A stretch of 24,062 nt of DNA, taken from Pseudomonadota bacterium (GTDB taxonomy: Bacteria; Desulfobacterota; Desulfobacteria; Desulfobacterales; Desulfobacteraceae). The stretch spans positions 1-24,062 of the forward strand of contig JAHJDU010000567.1 in assembly GCA_018812385.1 (NCBI GenBank), in the 5' to 3' direction. Shown in pieces: positions 1-8,461 of the stretch (position 1 is its first letter; each line of letters opens with the position of its first letter). Below the pieces are notes generated by a model that did no database searches, was not told the DNA's origin, and was given only the letters and a program-made list of their open reading frames with translations. The translations under genes were made by a program, and so were the position numbers.

Positions 1-370
1 AGCAAAATAAATCCTTTTTCAATACAGATTGTGCAAGTGTTGCGTAAAATATATGATTTGTCAACGTTATCGTTAGATTTGTAAAGCTTTGAAATACTTG
101 TTTTCGTTAGGCCAGTCAAGGCACAACATAACCCATATCGGAAAACTAAAATAGCCGGTCCATTTTTTTAAAAAGTAGTTCGAATATTTGCTTTGACACC
201 TGATTTTTCATCTCAACATTTTGTAAATCTGGCATTTTTTGATTTTATTTATATGCTGTTTTCATAATGTAGTATATAATGATTCAAGTTTAATAGTTAG
301 AGCTCGAATGAAAATCGCTAATTTTCCCGATTGCTGCAATGAATCCTATAATATTTTTAGGGGTGAAAAG
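1..370. other. intergenic region, no gene seen
   Basis: This AT-rich stretch has stops in all frames and no ORF with a plausible ribosome binding site. A TATAAT hexamer at 275-280 on the plus strand could be a -10 box for the downstream SEC-C gene, but I see no convincing -35 at the right distance. GGGG at 359-362 lies just before the ATG at 371 and could serve as a weak Shine-Dalgarno. Confidence 0.5.
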
Positions 371-658
371 ATGGAAAAAATTTTTAATGGTCAAAAGACA
401 GCGTAATTAGGTACTGAAAAAAAGCCCGCTGTTGTTAATGTACAAACCGAAGAAAGAGTAAAAGAAGTCTTATCAATATTTGAAGAAAAGGGTTGGAAAT
501 ATACAATTGGATTAGAGCCAGATAAGCCAGAGGATATTACCGATTTAGAAATATTGTTGAATTCACCAAAATCAAAGATAGCCGAAAAGAAAGTTGGCCG
601 CAACGAGCCCTGCCCATGTGGAAGCGGGAATAAGTATAAAAAATGCTGTGGCAAATAA
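371..658 (+). pseudogene. SEC-C / SWIM metal-binding motif protein with an in-frame TAA (small PBPRA1643-type family)
   Basis: The frame from ATG 371 to TAA 656 would encode 95 codons. It ends in a textbook SEC-C motif, GRNEPCPCGSGNKYKKCCGK, a Cys-rich zinc-binding tail also found at the end of SecA. The body (LGTEKKPAVVNVQTEER, then GWKYTIGLEPDKPED) matches my memory of a small stand-alone SEC-C family of unknown role. Codon 12 is TAA (404-406), between QKTA and LGTEKKP. There is no usable ATG, GTG or TTG between this stop and the conserved body, so ordinary initiation downstream cannot rescue it. The rest of the frame is undamaged. One substitution from AAA or GAA would explain the stop. 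It may be a recent pseudogene, a sequence error, or a recoded stop. The minus-strand ORF over the same bases is a shadow. Confidence 0.75.
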
Positions 659-693
659 AGCTATTTGATATTTCAAAAGATTAATTTAAGCAT

Positions 694-731
694 AACCAAA
701 GGCTTCGCTCTGACGGCTGGAAGCCATGGTT
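694..731 (+). terminator. imperfect stem-loop downstream of the SEC-C gene
   Basis: AACCA (694-698) plus GGCTTC (701-706) pair with GAAGCC (720-725) plus TGGTT (727-731), with a small bulge and a 13-nt loop, followed by TTTTA. It could be a weak intrinsic terminator or a structured segment in the leader of the next small ORF. The T-run is short, so I hold this loosely. Confidence 0.35.
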
Positions 732-780
732 TTACCGCCACAGTCCGGCGCAATTTATTTTCAAACAAGGAGAAATAGAT

Positions 781-885
781 ATGGGTGAGAAGGGGAAAAA
801 AGACAAAGGCAAAAAGGAACAACTCAAAAAGGCAGTTCTTAATCCAAAGGAAAAACGAAAATTGAAAAAGGAAAAGAAGAAATAA
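781..885 (+). CDS. 34-aa Lys-rich small protein
   Basis: ATG 781 to TAA 883 encodes 34 residues, more than half of them Lys, Glu or Arg, beginning MGEKGKKDKGKK and ending KRKLKKEKKK. AAGGAG (769-774) sits six bases before the ATG, which is the main argument that it is translated. Its charge suggests binding to nucleic acid or ribosome, but nothing in the sequence gives a specific role. It is an isolated small gene between the SEC-C remnant and the thiolase. I do not recognise the family with certainty. Confidence 0.5.
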   Translation: MGEKGKKDKGKKEQLKKAVLNPKEKRKLKKEKKK

Positions 886-997
886 AACACTGGCATAATC
901 CCTTGTTTTTTATTCGCCTCTTTGTTATTTGTCTTAATAATTATAGTTAAAATGTAATAGTTAATAATGAAAAGAGTAATATTAATGGAGGCTTTAA

Positions 998-2284
998 ATG
1001 AAAAATGTTGTTATCGTCAGTGGTGTTAGAACGCCGGTAGGATCCTTTGGTGGTTCCTTGAAAAGCGTACCCGTGGTTGATTTAGGTACAATAGTAATGA
1101 AAGATGTTCTTAAAAGAATCGGATTAAAACCTGCTGTAGATGCATCTGAAGGTGAATTTTCTCCAGATACGTTAAAAGATCAGGGTATGATTGATCTTGA
1201 AAAAAAAGGGTATGATTATGATGATTCCTTAACCCCTGTATTTATTGATGAAGTTATCATGGGAAATGTTCTGCAGGCAGGGCAGGGCCAGAATACAGCC
1301 CGGCAGGCTATGATTGCAGCGGGCATCTCAAGACATAGTACTGCTTTTACAATAAATAAAATATGCGGTTCAGGCCTCAAAGCCATTGCCCTTGGCGCCC
1401 AGGCCATTATGGCAGGAGGGGCAGAGGTGATCCTTGCCGGTGGCCAGGAAAGCATGAGCAATGCCCCCATGGCATTGAACAAGGCTAGATGGGGACATCG
1501 AATGGAGTTGACCGGTATCGGGCCGGTCCATGACTTGATGGTATTTGACGGATTATATGAGATTTTTTATGGATACCACATGGGCCTCACTGCTGAAAAT
1601 ATTGTAGAAAAATACGGTATCACAAGGGAAGAACAGGACCAACTGGCCTTGTTGAGCCACAATAGAGCGTTTGCTGCTGTGAATGATGGTACCTTTGCCG
1701 AAGAAATCGTACCAGTGGTAATCAAATCCCGCAGGGGAGATACCATTGTTGATAAAGATGAGCGCCCCATGGAAACCAGTATGGAAAAACTTTCCATACT
1801 TCGTCCGGCATTTAAAAAAGACGGAAGTGTAACAGCAGGAAATGCATCTGGAATCAATGATGCGGCTGCGGCTGTTCTTTTGATGACAGAAGAAAAGGCA
1901 GATGAACTTGGTCTTGAAAAACTGGCAAAAATTAAAGGATTTTCAGCAGGTGGACTTGATCCTGCCTACATGGGTTTAGGCCCTGTACCTGCGGTGAGAA
2001 AAGTATTGAAACAGACGGGTATGAGCATTGATGACATTGACTTGATTGAACTGAATGAAGCATTTGCTGCCCAGGCCATCGGATGTATGAGGGAACTTAA
2101 TATTGATGTGGAAAAACCCAATGAACTTGGATCAGGAGTTTCAATAGGTCATCCCATCGGATGCACAGGGGCAAGACAGATGGTTACTGCCATTAACCAG
2201 ATGAAAAGAAAATCCTATTCCACAGGCCTGATCTCCATGTGTATTGGTGGTGGTATGGGTATGGCAATGATTATCGAACGATAA
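998..2284 (+). CDS. acetyl-CoA C-acetyltransferase (thiolase)
   Basis: This cytosolic thiolase condenses two acetyl-CoA to acetoacetyl-CoA, or cleaves acetoacetyl-CoA in the reverse direction. The 428-aa product shows the N-terminal VSGVRTPVGSFGGSL, the nucleophile Cys123 in NKICGSGLKAI, QESMSNAP (150-157), NEAFAAQA (353-360), His385 in GHPIGCTGAR, and the second catalytic Cys415 in CIGGGMG. GGAGG at 987-991 supports the ATG. Bacterial thiolases usually have about 390 residues with the first Cys near position 89. Here about 34 extra residues lie between roughly 42 and 80, an acidic segment (VDASEGEFSPDTLKDQG, then KKGYDYDDSLTP) ahead of VFIDEVIMGNVLQAGQGQN. The gene stands alone, so acetyl-CoA oxidation, fatty-acid degradation and polyhydroxybutyrate synthesis are all possible roles. 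Confidence 0.93.
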   Translation: MKNVVIVSGVRTPVGSFGGSLKSVPVVDLGTIVMKDVLKRIGLKPAVDASEGEFSPDTLKDQGMIDLEKKGYDYDDSLTPVFIDEVIMGNVLQAGQGQNTARQAMIAAGISRHSTAFTINKICGSGLKAIALGAQAIMAGGAEVILAGGQESMSNAPMALNKARWGHRMELTGIGPVHDLMVFDGLYEIFYGYHMGLTAENIVEKYGITREEQDQLALLSHNRAFAAVNDGTFAEEIVPVVIKSRRGDTIVDKDERPMETSMEKLSILRPAFKKDGSVTAGNASGINDAAAAVLLMTEEKADELGLEKLAKIKGFSAGGLDPAYMGLGPVPAVRKVLKQTGMSIDDIDLIELNEAFAAQAIGCMRELNIDVEKPNELGSGVSIGHPIGCTGARQMVTAINQMKRKSYSTGLISMCIGGGMGMAMIIER

Positions 2285-2384
2285 GTTTTGTCTTTACTTG
2301 GATGCATTAAAATGATAGAAAACTTTAGATTTTTACCGGGGTTTTAAATGTTTGAAATAAAATGCATAAAGGGGTGTTTTTATT

Positions 2385-2540
2385 ATGGATATTCCTAGAA
2401 AATTAGGCATATTAATTTTTACAGCGGTACCGGCAATTGTTGGTGGCGGTATTGTATATCATTTTTTTGGAAGTTTTGTTCAAGTCATTATATTTGAGAT
2501 ACTTCTTGTTCTGGCAGCTCTTGGTCTCATCAGCAGTTAA
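2385..2540 (+). CDS. 51-aa small hydrophobic membrane protein
   Basis: ATG 2385 to TAA 2538 encodes 51 residues. After MDIPRKLG the chain is almost wholly apolar, with two likely transmembrane stretches (about 8-26 and 30-49) separated by a Gly-rich and His-Phe turn (VGGGIVYHFFGSF). AAAGGGG at 2368-2374 gives a Shine-Dalgarno ten bases upstream. The ORF is followed by the strong hairpin at 2561-2611. I do not recognise a family; size and position next to a membrane transporter-like gene suggest a small inner-membrane protein. Confidence 0.55.
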   Translation: MDIPRKLGILIFTAVPAIVGGGIVYHFFGSFVQVIIFEILLVLAALGLISS

Positions 2541-2560
2541 AACAAAATGATTATTTGATT

Positions 2561-2611
2561 TATGTAAGGCCGCATTTGTGCAAGTTACGTTGCATATTGT
2601 GGCTTTACATA
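2561..2611 (+). terminator. long two-part stem-loop with downstream T-run
   Basis: TATGTAAGGCC (2561-2571) pairs over all 11 positions with GGCTTTACATA (2601-2611), allowing one G-U pair. Inside it, TGCAA (2579-2583) pairs with TTGCA (2590-2594) around a six-base loop. A run of eight T follows at 2622-2629. It could terminate the 51-aa gene or act as an attenuator for the AI-2E-family gene, since the farthest-upstream start of that frame (TTG 2555) would lie just before the hairpin. Confidence 0.5.
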
Positions 2612-2653
2612 GTTTTCAATCTTTTTTTTAAACCTAACAGATTTGGTGAAACC

Positions 2654-3748
2654 TTGGAGCAAAGTATTTCTCAAAGAGCGGTTTTTATCTTTTTTATTGC
2701 GGTGTTCTGCATAGCGATTTTGCTTGCAGGCAATTTGATGGCCCCTTTTTTTGCCATTATCATCTTAGGCGTTGTGTCCACAGGGATTTTTAATTCGGTT
2801 TTCAAGTTTTTATCAAAAAAATTGACACCGAAAATTGCGTCTATTCTTACATGCGTTCTGATTTTTTTTGTCGTGTTTATTCCAGTGGTTTTTTTTGTCG
2901 GGGTGATTTCCAAGGAAGCGTTCAATCTTTATGTCATGGCCAGGGACGCAGTTTTTTCAAACCAATTAAAGAATCTGCTTGAAAGCACACAGGTCCTTGA
3001 ACGGTTCAATGAGTTGCTGGTAAGGACGGGGATTGAAAAAGTGGTGACCTGGGATGAGTTGATCAGCCCCATCTCAGAGATTGGAAAGATAGTGGGATTC
3101 TCATTGTTTGAACAGGCCAGGTTTTTCACATCCAATGTATTTAATATTGTCTTGTATTTTTGCCTGATGCTGATCGTAGTGTTTTACATGCTCATAGATG
3201 GGGATAAATTTATAAAATACATGTATGATCTGTCTCCTTTGTCAGATGAGCATGATGAAAAACTTTTTGAAAAATTTAAAGGTATGGCAGGTGCTGTTCT
3301 TATAGGGAATGGCCTTGGTGGCCTGATACAAGGTGTTGCAGGCGGGGCACTTTTTTTGTTCTTAGGATGGAATTCTCCATTTTTATGGGGTGTGATCATG
3401 GGATTTCTGGCCTTTTTGCCCATTTTGGGTATTGGGATTATACTTATCCCTGCTGCGGCAATTTTGATGTTGAAATCTAAATTTGCTGCGAGTATTTTTG
3501 TGCTTGTTTTTTATGCGATTCTTTCCTGGGGGGTTGAGTATGTTTTTAAACCCAAAGTGGTTGGTAACAGGGTCAGAATGCATCCGCTAATCGTATTTTT
3601 TGCAATTATCGGCGGACTTAAAGCATATGGAATACTTGGTATTATTTACGGTCCGTTGATTGCCACCTTGTTTTTAACCCTTGCAGATATATATTTTTCA
3701 AGTTTTCAGTTTATGGTTGAACCTGGAAAGGTTCATAAAGAGAAATAA
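2654..3748 (+). CDS. AI-2E family transporter-like membrane protein
   Basis: Polytopic inner-membrane protein of the AI-2E transporter family (PerM/TqsA type), whose members export or exchange small molecules; the substrate here is unknown. The product shows an N-terminal pair of hydrophobic helices (FIFFIAVFCIAILLAGNL, then APFFAIIILGVVSTGIF), a soluble-looking central segment of about 80 residues, and a cluster of C-terminal helices. GGLIQGVAGGALFLFLGWNSPFLWG and GLKAYGILGIIYGPLIA resemble the conserved family signatures. The frame is open from TTG 2555 (397 aa), but that start lies next to the hairpin at 2561-2611 and yields an atypical N-terminus. I place the start at TTG 2654 (about 364 aa, usual family length). 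An ATT at 2666 behind GGAG is another option. gyrA follows 14 bp downstream. Confidence 0.85.
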   Translation: MEQSISQRAVFIFFIAVFCIAILLAGNLMAPFFAIIILGVVSTGIFNSVFKFLSKKLTPKIASILTCVLIFFVVFIPVVFFVGVISKEAFNLYVMARDAVFSNQLKNLLESTQVLERFNELLVRTGIEKVVTWDELISPISEIGKIVGFSLFEQARFFTSNVFNIVLYFCLMLIVVFYMLIDGDKFIKYMYDLSPLSDEHDEKLFEKFKGMAGAVLIGNGLGGLIQGVAGGALFLFLGWNSPFLWGVIMGFLAFLPILGIGIILIPAAAILMLKSKFAASIFVLVFYAILSWGVEYVFKPKVVGNRVRMHPLIVFFAIIGGLKAYGILGIIYGPLIATLFLTLADIYFSSFQFMVEPGKVHKEK

Positions 3749-3762
3749 TTGGAGTTTAAACG

Positions 3763-6279
3763 TTGATTATTAATACAGATACTAATGTGACCAGCATTGA
3801 GAAGGAGATGAAACAATCCTATCTCGAATATGCAATGAGTGTAATTATCGGAAGGGCACTTCCCGATGTTCGTGATGGCCTCAAACCGGTTCACCGGCGT
3901 TCTTTGTACGCAATGCAGCAAGTAAGGAACGACTGGAATAAACCCTATAAGAAATCTGCCCGTATTGTCGGTGATGTTATGGGTAAATATCACCCCCATG
4001 GTGATTCTGCCATATATGACACCATCGTCCGGATGGCCCAGCCTTTTTCATTGCGATATATGCTGGTTGATGGTCAGGGTAACTTTGGATCGGTGGATGG
4101 TGATTCTCCAGCTGCAATGAGGTATACGGAAATCAGGATGCGCAAGATTGCCCACCAGATGCTTGCCGATCTTGAAAAAGAGACGGTTGACTTTATTCCC
4201 AATTATGATGAAACCCTTGAAGAACCTTCTGTCTTACCTACAAAATTCCCTGCATTACTGGTCAATGGATCTTCTGGGATTGCCGTTGGAATGACAACTA
4301 ATATCCCACCCCATAACATAAAAGAGGTTGTTGCAGCGTTAAACCAACTCATTGATACCCCTTCAATGGACATCGAAGATTTGATGGAATACATTCCCGG
4401 GCCTGACTTTCCAACCTATGGTCATATCTATGGCACCAAAGGCATTTCTGAAGCTTATCACAATGGGCGGGGTATTATTACTTTGCGTGCCAAGGTTGAG
4501 GTTGAGGTAAATCAAAAGTCTGGCCAGGAAACCATCATTGTGACCGAGCTTCCCTACCAGGTTAACAAGGCAAAATTAGTTGAAAAAATAGCTGAGCTCA
4601 TGCGGGATAAGGTTATTACAGGTGCATCCTTTGTCAGGGATGAATCAGATCGTGACGGAATGAGAATTGCCATAGGGCTTAAAAGGGACCAGATTAATGA
4701 AGTTGTAATTAATCAGCTTTATAAACATACCAACATGCAGACCAGTTTTGGGATTATCCTCCTTGCCATTGTCAATAACAGACCACAGCTTCTAACTTTA
4801 AAAGAGATCCTGAATCATTTTATCGACCACCGCAGAAATGTCATTATCCGTAGAACAAGATTTGATTTAAGAAAGGCTGAAGAAAGGGCCCACATTTTAG
4901 AAGGCCTGAAAATTGCTCTGGATCATCTGGACGAAGTGGTGGCGCTGATCCGGGCATCACATTCCCCTGAAGAAGCCAAAAACGGGTTGATATCCACATT
5001 CAATCTTTCAGCCATCCAGGCCCAGGCAATACTTGACATGCGTCTGCAAAGGCTTACAGGGCTTGAAAGGGAAAAAATCATCAGCGAATATGATGCCCTT
5101 TTAAAGGACATTGCCTGGTACAATGAAATTCTTTCAAGCGATGAAGTGGTCCGAGGGCTGATTAAGAATGAATTGACAGAACTTGACGAAGAATTTGGTG
5201 ACAAAAGGCGTACAATCATAGTCGAAAGCACAACTGAAATCAGTATTGAAGACCTGATTGCCCAGGAAGATATGGTTGTGACTGTGACCAGAAGCGGCTA
5301 TATCAAGCGAAATCCTATTACTCTGTATTCCAGCCAGCACAGGGGCGGAAAAGGCAAAACTGCTATGGGAACAAAGTCTGATGATTTTGTTGAACATCTT
5401 TTTGTTGCATCCACCCACGCCACCTTTTTGTTTATTACCAATTTTGGGAAGGTTTATCAGTCAAAGGTTTATGAACTGCCCATGGCAGGACGTTCAAGTC
5501 TTGGAAAGGCCATTGTAAACCTTCTTAATTTTGATGAAGGTGAAAAACTTGCCACTGTATTAACCGTTGATGAGTTTGTTGAGAATAAATATGTGGTCAT
5601 GGCCACTAAAAAAGGAAGGGTGAAAAAAACCGACTTGATGGCCTATTCAAGACGAAGATCTGGTGGCCTGATCGGGGTCAAGCTTGCAGAGGGCGATGAG
5701 TTGATTGTAGCAAGAATAACCGATGGGAACATGAATATTTTTCTTGGCTCTGAAGGTGGTAAAGTGATCCGTTTCCATGAAAGAGATGTCCGTGCTACAG
5801 CCAGGGGTTCAATGGGTGTCAGGGGGATGAGAATCGACCAAAGTGTCAAAGTTGTAGGTATGGAAGTGTTGGGGCCGGAAGACACGCTTCTTACTGTGAC
5901 TGAAAATGGATATGGGAAGCGATCATCAATTGAAGACTACAGAACCCAGACCCGTGGCGGGAAAGGTGTTTTTTCCATTAAAACCTCAAAGCGGAATGGT
6001 AAGATGGTCTCCTTGCTTCTGGTAGATGATAATGATGAACTTATGATGGTGACAGATAAAGGAAAGCTGATTCGAACATCCATTAAAGGAATCAATGTGA
6101 TCTCCAGAAATACCCAGGGTGTTAAATTGATTAACTTGTCACCCGGTGAAAAACTTATTGGAATTGCACGGCTTCCAGAGGAAGAAGATCAAGCAGGAGA
6201 AGATGATCAAAAGGATATAAATCTGGAAGATCTTCCTGTGGATAAGGAGAATGGAGACGGAGAAATCATCGACTCATAA
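3763..6279 (+). CDS. gyrA: DNA gyrase subunit A
   Basis: GyrA is the DNA breakage-reunion subunit of gyrase (A2B2), which introduces negative supercoils using ATP. The 838-aa protein has catalytic Tyr121 in AAMRYTEIRM, the quinolone-resistance region GDSAIYDTIV with wild-type-like Ser82 and Asp86, and the GyrA box QHRGGKG at 525-531. The box separates GyrA from ParC. The C-terminal beta-pinwheel has the repeated RGG-type blades (RTQTRGGKGV, SRNTQGVK) and ends in an acidic tail (EEEDQAGEDDQKDINLEDL), common in GyrA. The start is TTG 3763 behind TTGGAG (3749-3754); no ATG fits the conserved N-terminus (SIEKEMKQSYLEYAMSVI). The 3' end overlaps radC by 29 bp. gyrB is not in the window. Confidence 0.98.
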   Translation: MIINTDTNVTSIEKEMKQSYLEYAMSVIIGRALPDVRDGLKPVHRRSLYAMQQVRNDWNKPYKKSARIVGDVMGKYHPHGDSAIYDTIVRMAQPFSLRYMLVDGQGNFGSVDGDSPAAMRYTEIRMRKIAHQMLADLEKETVDFIPNYDETLEEPSVLPTKFPALLVNGSSGIAVGMTTNIPPHNIKEVVAALNQLIDTPSMDIEDLMEYIPGPDFPTYGHIYGTKGISEAYHNGRGIITLRAKVEVEVNQKSGQETIIVTELPYQVNKAKLVEKIAELMRDKVITGASFVRDESDRDGMRIAIGLKRDQINEVVINQLYKHTNMQTSFGIILLAIVNNRPQLLTLKEILNHFIDHRRNVIIRRTRFDLRKAEERAHILEGLKIALDHLDEVVALIRASHSPEEAKNGLISTFNLSAIQAQAILDMRLQRLTGLEREKIISEYDALLKDIAWYNEILSSDEVVRGLIKNELTELDEEFGDKRRTIIVESTTEISIEDLIAQEDMVVTVTRSGYIKRNPITLYSSQHRGGKGKTAMGTKSDDFVEHLFVASTHATFLFITNFGKVYQSKVYELPMAGRSSLGKAIVNLLNFDEGEKLATVLTVDEFVENKYVVMATKKGRVKKTDLMAYSRRRSGGLIGVKLAEGDELIVARITDGNMNIFLGSEGGKVIRFHERDVRATARGSMGVRGMRIDQSVKVVGMEVLGPEDTLLTVTENGYGKRSSIEDYRTQTRGGKGVFSIKTSKRNGKMVSLLLVDDNDELMMVTDKGKLIRTSIKGINVISRNTQGVKLINLSPGEKLIGIARLPEEEDQAGEDDQKDINLEDLPVDKENGDGEIIDS

Positions 6280-6976
6280 GGGAGAAGGACACAGAAAAAG
6301 GCTGCGGGACAGGTTTTTGAAAAGTGGCCTTCAAGGATTTCATGACTATGAAGTCATAGAGTTGCTGCTTTCCCTGAATACACCTCGAAAGGACTGCAAA
6401 CAAAGTGCAAAACTGCTTTTAAAACAATTTAAAACATTTCAGGGGGTTCTGGAGGCAGGACTTGAATCACTTTGTGAAATACAAGGCGTAGGACTTGCAA
6501 ACAGTTTGGGTATCCGGTTGATTAAAGAAGTGTCTGACAGATACCTTGAAGCCAAAATTATATCAAAGGATGTGGTTCAAAATCCCAAGGACCTGATGGA
6601 GTATTTGCACCACGCCATCGGACATAAAACAAAAGAAGTTTTTGTCGGGATTTTTCTTGATGCCAAAAACAGAGTACTGACATCTAAAATTCTTTTTACC
6701 GGTACCTTGACAACAAGCTCGGTCTATCCGCGGGAAGTCATTATAAGCGCATTACAGCATAATGCCGCCGCCGTTATTTTTGCACACAATCATCCCTCGG
6801 GAGATGTTGAACCTTCTAAAAGTGATATTCAGATTACAAGAAAACTATTTTTTGCATTAAAATATGTGGAAATTATATTGCATGAGCATATGATTATTGG
6901 TAATGAAGGATTTTATAGTTTTGCAGCCCAGGGGCGCATATCAAAATTCAATAAAGAATTTGAAGACCTTAAATGA
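6251..6976 (+). CDS. radC: RadC family JAB/MPN-domain protein
   Basis: The 241-aa product has the RadC layout. An N-terminal helix-hairpin-helix-like part (RKRLRDRFLKSGLQGFHDYEVIELLL, quoted in part; then CEIQGVGLANSLGI) is followed by a C-terminal JAB1/MPN+ metalloprotease-type fold. The metal motif HNHPSGDVEPSKSD has His179, His181 and Asp192. The biochemical role of RadC is still unsettled despite its old link to DNA repair. The ATG lies inside the gyrA 3' end and the AAGGAG at 6244-6249 is only one base away, so translation probably depends on coupling to gyrA. The 3' end overlaps the next gene by ATGA. Confidence 0.93.
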   Translation: METEKSSTHKGEGHRKRLRDRFLKSGLQGFHDYEVIELLLSLNTPRKDCKQSAKLLLKQFKTFQGVLEAGLESLCEIQGVGLANSLGIRLIKEVSDRYLEAKIISKDVVQNPKDLMEYLHHAIGHKTKEVFVGIFLDAKNRVLTSKILFTGTLTTSSVYPREVIISALQHNAAAVIFAHNHPSGDVEPSKSDIQITRKLFFALKYVEIILHEHMIIGNEGFYSFAAQGRISKFNKEFEDLK

Positions 6977-7236
6977 ATAAAGCCAATGAAATTCCAGAAT
7001 GTTTTGGCATCCTTGAAAAAGTTTTTCCCATGACCGATAAGGGGTTAAGGCAGACCCCTGATGATTGTTTTTACCATTGCCCGGTTAAAACAAAATGCCT
7101 GCAAAAGGCCATGACCACAAAAGATGGTATAAAAGTGGAAGAGGAAATTATTGGACGGGGAACCCAATCAGGTGCCATAAATTTTTTTGAACGCTGGTCC
7201 CGAAAAAAACAGGTGCACCGGAAAAAGCAAAAATAA
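6973..7236 (+). CDS. 87-aa Cys-containing hypothetical protein
   Basis: The start overlaps the radC stop as ATGA, which implies translational coupling. The product has four Cys: Cys10, then Cys32-x3-Cys36-x5-Cys42 in DDCFYHCPVKTKCLQKA. This spacing could bind zinc or an iron-sulfur cluster. The C-terminus is strongly basic (RWSRKKQVHRKKQK), suggesting contact with nucleic acid. It lies between radC and pgk, 14 bp before the pgk ATG. I do not recognise a named family; I infer a small metal-binding protein. Confidence 0.7.
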   Translation: MNKANEIPECFGILEKVFPMTDKGLRQTPDDCFYHCPVKTKCLQKAMTTKDGIKVEEEIIGRGTQSGAINFFERWSRKKQVHRKKQK

Positions 7237-7250
7237 TTTTGGAGGAACCA

Positions 7251-8426
7251 ATGAAATCTGTAAGAGATATTGATGTGACATCAAAGAGGGTTTTTGTCCG
7301 TGTGGATTATAATGTGCCTGTTGATGAAGAACTAAATATTACCGACGATAACAGGATATTGGAAACCCTGGATCTTATCTTATATCTGGTGGAACAGAAT
7401 GCAAGAATCATTATCGCGTCTCACCTGGGCAGGCCCAAAGGGAAAAAAGATCCAAAATTCAGCCTGTCAACAGTGTGTAAAAGGTTGTCCCAATTATTAA
7501 AAAAACAGATTTTTTTTGCAGACGATTGCATTGGAGATTCGGTCACAAAAATGGTCAGGCAACTTACCAATGGTCAGATCTTGATGTTGGAAAATTTAAG
7601 ATTTCATAGTGAAGAAGAAAAAAATGATGACACATTTGCGAAAAAACTTGCCGGCCTTTGTGATGTATATATAAATGACGCATTTGCAGTGTCCCATAGG
7701 TATCAGGCCTCTATCACAGGTATCCCCAAATTTGTGTCTGAATCCGGAGCAGGTTTTTTACTTGAAAAAGAAATACAAGCATATTACGATTCAGTGGAAA
7801 ATCCAAAAAGGCCCCTGGTGGCAATAATTGGTGGGGCAAAAGTATCCAGCAAACTTGAAGCCCTCGAGAATATGCTCAATTTTGTCGATAAACTTATCAT
7901 TGGCGGTGCCATGGCCAATACGTTTTTAAAGAGCCAGGGTGTTGATACCAAGGGATCAATGATTGAAGAAGATCTATTAGACAAGGCAGCAGGCATCGTT
8001 CAAAAGGCAAAAGAAAAAGGAGTAGATTTCCTGCTCCCACATGACCTGGTTTGTGCGGATAAATTTGATAAAGATGCCCAGGTAAAAAAAGTTTTGGTAG
8101 ATCAGATTCCGGATCAATGGATGGCCCTGGATATAGGCCCAGCGACAGCACTAAGATATGCCAACGCCATCAAAGATGCCGGTACCATTGTATGGAATGG
8201 TCCCATGGGGGTTTTTGAAATGGAAAAATTTATGTCAGGAACCCAGGTTCTAGCGGATGCCATTGCCGCTTCTTCTGCATTTTCAATTGTTGGCGGGGGA
8301 GATACCGGGCTTGCCGTAAAAAAATGTAATGTTGCAGATAAGGTTAGTTATATTTCAACAGGCGGTGGTGCTTTTTTACATTTAATGGAGGGCAAAAAGC
8401 TTCCTGGAGTGGTCGCCTTGGAATAA
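7251..8426 (+). CDS. pgk: phosphoglycerate kinase
   Basis: Phosphoglycerate kinase transfers phosphate between 1,3-bisphosphoglycerate and ADP in the cytosol (glycolysis and gluconeogenesis). The 391-aa protein carries the family signatures in order: VFVRVDYNVPVD near the N-terminus, SHLGRPKG, MLENLRFHSEE, INDAFAVSHR, the nucleotide-side GGAKVSSK, IVWNGPMGVFE, and the C-terminal GGGDT with STGGGAFL. I take ATG 7251 because GGAGG lies at 7241-7245; an in-frame TTG at 7239 would overlap that Shine-Dalgarno. It is probably cotranscribed with gyrA, radC and the 87-aa gene, an unusual neighbourhood for pgk, which often sits beside gap or tpiA. Confidence 0.97.
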   Translation: MKSVRDIDVTSKRVFVRVDYNVPVDEELNITDDNRILETLDLILYLVEQNARIIIASHLGRPKGKKDPKFSLSTVCKRLSQLLKKQIFFADDCIGDSVTKMVRQLTNGQILMLENLRFHSEEEKNDDTFAKKLAGLCDVYINDAFAVSHRYQASITGIPKFVSESGAGFLLEKEIQAYYDSVENPKRPLVAIIGGAKVSSKLEALENMLNFVDKLIIGGAMANTFLKSQGVDTKGSMIEEDLLDKAAGIVQKAKEKGVDFLLPHDLVCADKFDKDAQVKKVLVDQIPDQWMALDIGPATALRYANAIKDAGTIVWNGPMGVFEMEKFMSGTQVLADAIAASSAFSIVGGGDTGLAVKKCNVADKVSYISTGGGAFLHLMEGKKLPGVVALE

Positions 8427-8461
8427 ATCTTAGTTAGAATATATGATAAAAGGAAAATAGT

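Noticed and set aside
391..654. 87-codon ORF on the minus strand
   Set aside because: It is antisense to a frame with a clear SEC-C motif, has no ribosome binding site and no recognisable domain.
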